Notes under the pieces: model-generated | Told to the model about the DNA's origin: nothing | Databases searched by the model: none | What the model saw: the letters and a program-made list of their open reading frames with translations, nothing else | Made by a program: the position numbers and the translations under genes | In this document: positions 1 through 7,400 of the stretch, one piece after another | Numbering within the stretch: position 1 is the first letter of the stretch | How the letters are laid out: the number at the start of each line of letters is the position of its first letter | Origin: Thermoanaerobaculia bacterium | GTDB lineage: Bacteria > Acidobacteriota > Thermoanaerobaculia > Gp7-AA8 | Direction of reading: 5' to 3' | Assembly: GCA_017883235.1 (NCBI GenBank) | Contig: JADGNY010000074.1 | Span: 1 to 34,598, forward strand | DNA length: 34,598 nucleotides

Positions 1-190
1 CCGCGTCGAGTCGCAGTAAGACGCGGCAAGCTCTTCATCCCGTGACGGTTAACACGAGCCGGTTCGCCCGTCGTCGGCCGACCTCGAGCACCCGGTAGTC
101 CCGGACCACCGCGCTCTGAGCCATCCACCCGGGGATCAGAGAGGAAAAGGGTAGGTTTCTCGAACCTAAACTCGGCGGTACTCTCACGTA
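1..190. other. No supported gene
   Basis: Left edge of the window. Open frames exist on the minus strand but none has a ribosome site or a recognisable domain. The stretch probably carries the promoter of the reductase gene that begins at 191, but I see no clear -10/-35 pair. Confidence 0.4.
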
Positions 191-740
<550 letters not shown>

Positions 741-753
741 CATCGGGTACTGA

Positions 754-770
754 AACGAAGGCTTGCCCTA
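754..770 (-). repeat. Copy of the GGGTCAGGCCTTCGTT repeat family (divergent)
   Basis: AACGAAGGCTTGCCCTA matches the copies at 892-908, 2689-2705 and 2805-2822 with a few changes. It has the same orientation as the copy at 892. The roughly 120 bp between the two copies carry no gene. Confidence 0.5.
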
Positions 771-891
771 GGACGGCTGCGAAAGCGGAACGTAGGAAGG
801 CAGGGGCATGTCGAATAACTATCGCGCAGCGCAAGCGCCGAAATCGCGACGCGGTAAGATCCCTTCCATCAGTGGTTTAGCTGGAGCAAAA

Positions 892-908
892 AACGAAGGC
901 CTGACCCT
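892..908 (-). repeat. Copy of the GGGTCAGGCCTTCGTT repeat family
   Basis: AACGAAGGCCTGACCCT, one base short of the stop codon of the GYF gene (stop at 910-912). It sits where the attC site of that putative cassette would be expected. Reverse complement of the copy at 2689-2705. Confidence 0.6.
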
Positions 909-909
909 A

Positions 910-1752
910 TTACTCTCCGATCAGAGCCGCGAAAGGTGATTGGGAAAGGGGTAACCAGGTTGCGCCGCACTTTTCGCAGACATGGTCTGCCGACGTGAGG
1001 CGGCCCATTGTTATCCATTCTTTGATCGTTGCGCCGGGCACCGGACCGTAGGTCTGGCGCGTAGCGGTGTGGAACACGAAGAACTCCCTCGCATCTGGCG
1101 GCGGGAGTGGAGGGATAGCGATGGGAGGGGGAGACGGCGGTTGAGAGTTTGATGCCGTCACCGGCTTCGGCGTGTTGACTGGAACGCCATGCCTTGCCAG
1201 ATTCTCGAGGAAGACTGTCTGGATATCGTCGTCTTCAGCTCTGACGATTCCAAAGCCTATCCACTCCTGCCGTTGTTTCTTCTGGTTGCAGAAGAACAAT
1301 GCGCGGTACCTTTCGCCACTGTCAGTACCGCTGCCCAGAGATAGTTTGTATCGCATGGTAAAGCCGTCCATCGGAATATTGGCACATCCGCTCACGTCGC
1401 CCCATGGAATGACGAGGCGCACCGTGTGGGTTGTAGCGGCCGTCGTCAATAGACTTGCCATTGTGGCCGATTGCACGCCACTGCCGATAGCGGCAGCCTT
1501 CTGGCCACGGTAGAATAGCAAGGCTCCAAAATGGAAACCATCCTCCTTCAGTTCCAATAGTGTGGCCTGTGTGCCATAGAGAAAGCACCGAGCACCCGGG
1601 TGTTCTGCCAGGGCTTCCAGTCCCACAGCTTCCAGCAACCAACAGCCAAAGCGGCCCTGAGCGGCCGCCAGTAGGCGCTTCTCCTTTTCTTTCGCCGCTG
1701 CTTCGTGTGCTTTTCGCTCTTGGGCTTCCTTCTTGGAGCGCGAGTCGAACAT
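910..1752 (-). CDS. GYF-domain-containing hypothetical protein (putative integron cassette)
   Basis: A 280-residue protein without a recognised enzymatic domain. The first 35 residues are highly charged (Lys/Glu/Ala) and likely helical. Residues 36-190 form an unknown domain with several strands ('CFLYGTQATLLELKEDG', 'TVRLVIPWGDVSG', 'YRALFFCNQKKQ'). A Pro-rich linker follows at 204-220. Residues 224-276 fit a GYF_2 domain ('TYGPVPGATIKEWITMGRL', closing Trp at 266), a fold that usually binds proline-rich peptides. A CEKCG pair (259-263) lies inside that domain. The start is supported by GAGGAGGAG just upstream. On the minus strand the gene begins 107 bp after the attC site at 1859-1963, as a second cassette would. 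Its own attC is not visible; a repeat copy abuts the stop codon instead. Confidence 0.7.
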   Translation of the reverse strand: MFDSRSKKEAQERKAHEAAAKEKEKRLLAAAQGRFGCWLLEAVGLEALAEHPGARCFLYGTQATLLELKEDGFHFGALLFYRGQKAAAIGSGVQSATMASLLTTAATTHTVRLVIPWGDVSGCANIPMDGFTMRYKLSLGSGTDSGERYRALFFCNQKKQRQEWIGFGIVRAEDDDIQTVFLENLARHGVPVNTPKPVTASNSQPPSPPPIAIPPLPPPDAREFFVFHTATRQTYGPVPGATIKEWITMGRLTSADHVCEKCGATWLPLSQSPFAALIGE

Positions 1753-1858
1753 ACTGGCTCCTCCTCATGCTTCAATCGTGACGGGTTTGTCCTTTGTCCG
1801 GACCTTTCAAAAGGGCTGACGTGCCAGGCACTTGCCCTTGATAGGGAATGGGGTATGG

Positions 1859-1963
1859 GCCTAACGGATCCAGCTTCAGCCGCGCGGACCCGCACGCCGA
1901 ATAGTAACGTACTTGGGACCCAGCAGGTTGCGGGTGCGCGTCGGCTGCAAGCGCAAGTTGGGC
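1859..1963 (-). other. Integron attC recombination site
   Basis: Read on the minus strand, the site opens with GCCCAAC (1963-1957; fits R'' RYYYAAC) and closes with GTTAGGC (1865-1859; fits R' GTTRRRY). Inside lie an L''-like CTTGCAGCCG and an L'-like CGGCTGAAG. These pair except for one extra G in the L'' arm, the extrahelical base that gives attC sites their direction. The total length of 105 bp lies in the known attC range. The orientation places the zinc-ribbon gene (2012-2374, minus) as the cassette ending in this site and the GYF gene as the next cassette. I judged this from core consensus and pairing by eye; no covariance search was run. Confidence 0.8.
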
Positions 1964-2011
1964 GGCGCCACCATCAGTCGCTGCGATGCTCGCGCTCAAT
2001 CCATCTCGACT

Positions 2012-2374
2012 TTACGCGGGCTTGAGCTTCAAACCGCCACCGAGAATCCCAAACGCACTGAAGTGCATCTCATAACGGGTGGCCTGCCCATCGAGTATCT
2101 GAAACACTGCAGAGTTCGAGAGGCCGCCACCGCGAACATCGACTTGATGGTCGCCTGCAAGGAGATCGAACGTAACTGAGCCTCCCTTCTTGATCTCGCC
2201 GGCCGGCTGCCCGTCGATAGTTATTTGAACAGCGTACATCTCTCCAGTCAAAGCGGTCTTCCGCCAAAGTATGAACTGGCCCGCCCCTCCCGGGTACGAG
2301 ACGCCGCATTTGGGACAGGTCTTTGCCGAGCCCGCCACTTCAGCCCCACATTCCTTGCATGTAACAAGCGCCAT
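2012..2374 (-). CDS. Zinc-ribbon protein, integron cassette gene
   Basis: A 120-residue protein starting 'MALVTCKECGAEV'. I chose the ATG at 2374 rather than the longer frame to 2422 because GGAGG lies 7 bases ahead of it. Residues 6-20 carry two CxxC pairs (CKEC and CPKC), a rubredoxin-like zinc ribbon. The remainder (about 30-120) is beta-rich with 'ITIDGQPAGEIKKGGSVTF' and 'AGDHQVDVRGG', resembling small Ig/PEGA-like domains that present a peptide in an extended strand. No membrane segment or signal peptide is visible. The gene is bracketed by an R'-like core (2417-2423) upstream and a full attC (1859-1963) downstream, so it fits a single-gene cassette of about 560 bp. The function is unknown. 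Confidence 0.75.
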   Translation of the reverse strand: MALVTCKECGAEVAGSAKTCPKCGVSYPGGAGQFILWRKTALTGEMYAVQITIDGQPAGEIKKGGSVTFDLLAGDHQVDVRGGGLSNSAVFQILDGQATRYEMHFSAFGILGGGLKLKPA

Positions 2375-2416
2375 CCGACACCTCCAGTGAACGACCCGAA
2401 TGTTTCTTCTCAGTCC

Positions 2417-2423
2417 GCCCAAC
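2417..2423 (-). other. Cassette junction core site (R', GTTGGGC)
   Basis: On the minus strand GTTGGGC matches GTTRRRY and lies 42 bp ahead of the zinc-ribbon start codon. It is preceded by GTCGCTGAAA, which looks like an L' arm and can pair with ACAGCGAC 9 bases further upstream. No good R'' is seen, so this is either a decayed attC or an attI-type site. Confidence 0.5.
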
Positions 2424-2579
2424 TATGATTTCAGCGACATCCTCCCAGTCGCTGTTTCCACGCCGACGTCGCGTAATCTCCTTCATGATACGCGGAAAGG
2501 GGCGGGTAACGTACTCAAAACACCTTGGTTAGTCCTTCGGCGAGCTGAATGCGGGAGAATGGGTGACTCCGTTCGTCGT

Positions 2580-2672
<93 letters not shown>

Positions 2673-2688
2673 AATGGGAAAACAACTA

Positions 2689-2822
2689 GGGTCAGGCCTT
2701 CGTTATATCGATGCCCGTAACCCATTGCAATACCAGCTACTTGTGGCGAGCCAACTAGAAGCCGGGAACGATCGGTGAGTTATTCGCAGAAGCCGCAGAT
2801 CGAGTAACGAAGGCCTGGCCCC
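2689..2822. mobile_element. Putative MITE/REP-like element with 17-bp inverted ends
   Basis: GGGTCAGGCCTTCGTTA at the left end and TAACGAAGGCCTGGCCC at the right end are inverted copies differing at one base. The roughly 100-bp interior has no supported gene. The outer sequence matches the solitary copies at 754 and 892. REP-type hairpins beginning GGGTCAGG are known from genomes with Y1/RAYT transposases; no such transposase is in the window. Confidence 0.45.
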
Positions 2823-3120
2823 AGGCAACTCCCTCGCGAGAAGGCAGCACCCCACCAGGCCAGCAGGGACCAGATGATCAGCACACCAGCGGACGCGAAC
2901 AGAAGCCTTGGAATCTCAGAGGTGCTCGAGATTTTACGGTCATGGCGCGGCACGCAAACAGATTTGATTCTGCGATAAACTCAAGTGGGCGCCGGGAAGG
3001 CCCCTGCGGCAGCTTGCGGAACAGACTGCGGTGGACTGAACGCCGTCGCGACCAGTCCTTCCCGGACGCCGGGAGATCAGCAATCGATAAGGCCACCAGC
3101 GGCTACAAACGTGGTGGCGG

Positions 3121-3282
3121 TCAGCTGAGACTCATGCTCAATTCGATTTCCATGCAGACCCAGACCACCACCGTGATGACGATGAATGAGGTGCACTCGA
3201 ACCCGCCGCACACGCAGCCGCAGCCATCGCTGCCGAGCGCCTTCAACACCGACGTACTTGCGAAGCCCAGAGGGTTAAACAT
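3121..3282 (-). CDS. Small Cys-rich membrane-associated or precursor-like peptide
   Basis: A 53-residue open frame, 'MFNPLGFASTSVLKALGSDG' followed by 'CGCVCGGFECTSF', a hydrophobic run 'IVITVVVWVCM' and 'EIELSMSLS'. The start is well supported: AGGAG lies 7 bases before the ATG. Four Cys fall within ten residues (21-30) and a fifth lies at 43. The layout (short leader, 'GSDG' before a Gly/Cys cluster, hydrophobic tail) recalls ribosomally made, modified peptides, but it would also suit a small single-span membrane protein. No modification enzyme, transporter or immunity gene is adjacent. A possible promoter (TTGACA, 17 bases, TACTCT) lies upstream on the same strand near 3400-3430. I do not recognise a family. 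Confidence 0.6.
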   Translation of the reverse strand: MFNPLGFASTSVLKALGSDGCGCVCGGFECTSFIVITVVVWVCMEIELSMSLS

Positions 3283-3644
3283 TTTTCATCTCCTTTCAGA
3301 CAATGAGGCAATCATGTAGCCAACCGCAGCCCTTGAAGGTATTGGCACCGCCCTGGCGGCCGGACGGTGATGCTGCAAATCTCACCTATGTCTACGCAGA
3401 GTACGGCATGCGGCGTAGGCTGTCAAGACGTATGGAAAGACTTGTTCATATATTTCTGTGTAGTTTTCCATATTCAATGTGTGACGTATCACAGTTCGTT
3501 GTGAGACCGGATGCGCCCCAGCCTTGTGTCAAGGGCGTAGCCACACGACCGCGGGGGGGCCGTCGCTCGGAGAGAGTCGACTGATGATGTCGAACGAATT
3601 TGGATCGAGGAGTGGCACGTTCTCCGACAACTTGGGTGAAGTTC

Positions 3645-3708
3645 GGGGTCGTATCTGGAAAATCAACTTAACGTTCATCCGCTAAGTTGATTTTCCAGAT
3701 ACGACCCC
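3645..3708. repeat. Perfect 26-bp inverted repeat, 12-base loop
   Basis: Arms 3645-3670 (begins GGGGTCGTATCTGG) and 3683-3708 are exact reverse complements, enclosing ACGTTCATCCGC. This is a solitary hairpin typical of REP-like elements, also beginning GGGGTC. It is AT-richer than its surroundings. Confidence 0.85.
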
Positions 3709-3805
3709 AACTCCGCGTCAATTTGAGAAATACGCGCTCGGACATGGGTTGGGACGGACGGCATGATCGCTGAGCCGAGGGCGTTTTGAAGTTACGTGTG
3801 ATCTC

Positions 3806-4023
3806 GCGCCGGAGGCGCATCGGATCAGCCGGTGGCAAGCGCGAAAGCGCGCAGCCACCGGAACAGATGCGTGATCATTTCGGAGCCCCGGAGGGGCGTC
3901 GGAGAATCGGAGAATGCAGTATTTGTGGTGAGCTCCGACGCCCCTCTGGGGCTGGAGAAACAGAACCAACCGAGGTCCGGTGGCTGCGCGCTTTCGCGCT
4001 TGCCACCGGTGCGCCTCCGGCGC
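3806..4023. repeat. Nested inverted repeat, about 218 bp
   Basis: Three mirrored pairs occur in order: GCGCCGGAGGCGCA with TGCGCCTCCGGCGC, CCGGTGGCAAGCGCG with CGCGCTTGCCACCGG, and a GGAGCCCCGGAGGGGCGTCGG-like block with its complement. In effect it is one repeat unit present twice, head to head. No coding content. Confidence 0.75.
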
Positions 4024-4183
4024 TGAATCCTCCGCATATGCCGACTTTCTTCAGAGCTCGGGGCGCTGAATCTCACGATCATCGATATTGAAGGTAACAG
4101 GGTTGCTGGCATCCTGTTGGTGGCGAAACTTGGGACGATGTGGAGTTGTGCGAGCGGTTCGTTCTCGGCAATTACCTCCAATC

Positions 4184-4417
4184 GAGAGTCCTTCTCCCCC
4201 AGCGCTTTTCAGCTGGGGGAGAAGGTGCCGAAGGCGGATGAGGGGGCGTTTCACGCGGACGTCAGTCGGTCACGAGCAGAATGCAAACATCCATGCGACC
4301 CCTTCAATCGGTACTGGACCAGCGTCGGTAGATCGCGCCTATCGCGTAAACGCCCCCCTCATCCGCCTTCGGCACCTTCTCCCCCCGCAAAAAAACCGCG
4401 GGGGGAGAAGGACTCTC
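4184..4417. repeat. Head-to-head pair of CTTCTCCCCC hairpin repeats
   Basis: Each copy is a small hairpin (CCTTCTCCCCC…GGGGGAGAAGG) followed by GTGCCGAAGGCGGATGAG. The second copy is inverted. The copy nearest the large secreted protein gene could act as its transcription terminator: a strong G+C stem around an A7 run lies about 50 bp beyond that stop codon. Confidence 0.75.
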
Positions 4418-4466
4418 GACGAAGAGAGTGGCAAGTGCTTCAAGCAGACTGTTGGAAGGCAGCTCA

Positions 4467-7400
4467 CTATTGCGAAGGCACGTACGTCGGGTCGGTGGTC
4501 CGGTTGTCGATGACCGATCCGTATGCGGCGACGCGGCCGGTGCCGCCGACGACGCGCGCGCTGATGCGGCCGTTGTAGACGTTGCTGAAGCCGAGCGATT
4601 TGAAGATCTGCCCCTGTTGCAGGTACTGGCCTCCGCTGAGTGGGACAGTCGCTTTCGCGGCGACCTTCGAGTCAGGGGTGTAGGCGAGCAGTTCGACCGT
4701 GGCACTATTGCCGGTCACTTCGACCAGGCCGAGGTTCGTGCGGAAGGCGGGTGACTCCTCGAGCTGCACGATCTGCAGTGTCCGGTCACCGTTGCCGACG
4801 GCATCGGCGGCGGTGACGCCGGGGATGAATTGTCCGAAGGTGCCGCCGTTGACCTTGTCACGGCTGAAGGTGCGCGCGGTGACGACGAGCTGCGAATCGC
4901 TGGCAGTCGTGGCCACGACGGAGCCGCCGCCGGTGATGTTCCAGAGCGTGGGCAGGACGTTGTCGATGGCCAGCGTCTGGCCCGCGCCGATGGTCTTGAC
5001 CTGGTTCGGCACGCTGGCGCCGGTGAAGGCGAGCGTGACGTCGACGGCCGTGCTGCCGCCATTGTAGATGCGCATGTCGGTGTGGAAGTTGGAGAAGGAG
5101 CTGTCGAACTCGGCGACGCCGGGAAGGACGAAACGGCTCGACGAGATCTTCGACGGATCGACCGGGAAGACCATGAGGGGATCGGTGGTGGTGTTGTCGA
5201 GCACCGAGGCGTATGCGCTGATGCGGCCGGTGTCGCTCGTGACTTTCACTTCCACCCGTGCGTCCGTGATGTTCGGCAGGGTGACTCCGGTGGCGTTGAA
5301 GAATTGGTCGAGCCTGACTTGTTGCGACTCGTATGGCTTGAGGCTGTAGGCGCGCTCGGCGATCTTGCCGCCGGCGTCGTCGAAGAGGATGGCCACGAAG
5401 TTGACCGGCTGGCCGGAGCCCTCCACGAAGCCGAGATTCGTACGGAAACCTCCGGCAGCCGTGCTCTGGGAGACCTGCTGCAGCGAGATCTTCGAGACGT
5501 CGTTCTTGGCGAGGAAGTTCGCCAGCGGCAGTGCCGGGATGAATTGTCCGAACGTGCCGAGCGAGGTCACGCTGTAGGTCCTGCTTGCGGCGACGCTGGC
5601 GAAGCTGACGCTGACCGTGTCTTTTCCTGCTGTATTGAGCGGGCGGATCTCCAGCGAGCCGATGCCCGGCTCGCCCTGCGTGCCCGAGCCGTACCAGTCT
5701 TTGACGATGTCGTTGAGCGCCTTGGTGTCACCGGCGGAGACGGTGATGTTGGCCTGCTTGCCGCTCTGCGTGCCGTCAGTGTTCGCGGGGGTGTAGGTGA
5801 GCTGATAGTTGATCGGTTGCGCGGAGGTGTTGGTGAGGCGGACGTCGGAGACGAAGCGGGTGCCGATGCCGTCCGCATGCGCGATGGCGGGGATGAGCAG
5901 GGTGTTGAGCGGCGCGTTGGGGCTCTTCGGCGTCGGCGACACCGGCGCCACGACGCTGACGGAGACCGGCACGGTGATCGGGGCCGGTGGGTCGCCGAAG
6001 GTGCCGACTTTGGCCGCCGCCGGAAGGCGGTTGATGGTGACGCTGCCCTGCGTCGAGCCGATATCCAATTGCGACGTATCGATCGTGACCGTCACATTCG
6101 CCCCCTCGGGTGGAAGCGGTCCGCTCGCCGGCGAGACGGTCATGAACGGTTTGTCCGAGCCGGCACTGAAGGTGTCGCCGGTGGCGAGGGTGGTCACCTT
6201 TCCGGCCGTGACGATGCCCGGGATGAAGATCTGCTGCGTGATGGTGCAGTTCGAGGAGCACGGCGCGTGGGCGAGGTTGTAGTTCGGCAGGTTTGACGGC
6301 TGCGGCGCGGTGACGAGCATGCTCTGGCTCGTCGAGTAGTTCCCGAAGTCGCCGCCGCAGAGGGGGGCGGCGTGCGCGCGGTAGTAGTAGCGCGTATCCG
6401 TCGTCACCGTGTGGGTGAAGGTGCGCGACGGGGTGCCGCTGACGGAGAACGTCTGTGCGTCGCTGAAATCGGCCTTGGTCGCTTCCTGAACCTCATAGCG
6501 GAAATCGAACTGGGCGTCGCCGTTCCACGTAACCGTGTAGGCCGACGCCGAGGGGGCGGTCGGCGGAACGCTCATCGTCAGCTCGCGCGGGTCGCAGTTC
6601 ACGGTGACGTTCACCGTGTTGCTGTTCGCGCTGCTGCACGGGCTCGATACTTTGACCCAGTAGGCGATGACGCCGGTAGCCGTCCCGGCGACGGACAACA
6701 CCGGGCCGGTGCCGCCGGTCACAGGGTTCGAGGAATCACCTGACTGGCCGCGGTACCACTGATAGGTAAGGGTGCCCGGTCCGGAGGCGAGGACGCTAAG
6801 CGTCGCCGTTCCGCCGAACGTGATGACGGCGTCCTGCGGCTGCGTGAGGATGGATGTTTCGCACTGCGGGATGGTAAGGATGGCCGTGGTGCTGTCGGTC
6901 GGGCCGCAGGTGTTGGTGGCGCGCACCCAGTAGCTCGTGGTCGTGGTGATCGGATCGGTGATGAGGATCGTCCCGAAGTTGAAGTATTCGTCGGCGCCAA
7001 CGATGAGGGCGATGACCTGCTCGTCGGTGCTGCCTCCGGTGATGGCACTGACGAACGCGCTGGTCTCGCTCGGCGTTGCGCTGCGGCGAAGGAAGCGCGG
7101 GTAGTACTGCTGCACGCGGCGCGTGATCGCTTCATTCGAGTTGAGGATGGCCAGGCCTACGGTCGTCCGCGAGGAGCTGCCGAGCAGAGCGGCGAAGGCG
7201 ATCGACTCGGAGGCCGAGGGGGCGCGTCCGAGGACGTCGTTGTAGATGCGGTTGATCCAGCCGGTGTTCGTGCCGCCGGCGAGGGCGAAGTATTCGGGCG
7301 ATGCGGTGATCTGCGCTTCGATCTGCTCGTCGGTCACGCTTGCAGCGAATGCGGACATCCAGAAGCTGATCTCCGCGGCCGAGGGCGCGCGGCGGAGGAA

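Larger units (their letters stand above)
3283..4466. other. Gene-free stretch filled with palindromic repeats
   Basis: Only the repeats listed separately (3645-3708, 3806-4023, 4184-4417) are supportable. The apparent open frames here run through palindromes and have no ribosome sites. The stretch 4027-4183 shows no recognisable feature. Confidence 0.6.

Noticed and set aside
2417-2534. A second complete attC upstream of the zinc-ribbon gene
   Set aside because: The right-hand core and L'-like arm are present, but the only R'' candidate (GACTAAC) breaks the RYYYAAC rule and the arms at that distance do not pair.
2776-2946. Minus-strand frame with a hydrophobic run 'LLFASAGVLIIWSLLAWW' that could be a small membrane protein
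   Set aside because: Its end runs into the inverted-end element, only a GTG start without ribosome site is available, and I recognise no family. It may be a gene remnant.
4830-6296. 488-codon plus-strand frame inside the metalloprotease gene
   Set aside because: Antisense shadow of a high-GC gene; composition rich in Arg/Asp/Gly/Ala and no domain, while the minus strand has a coherent multi-domain protein.
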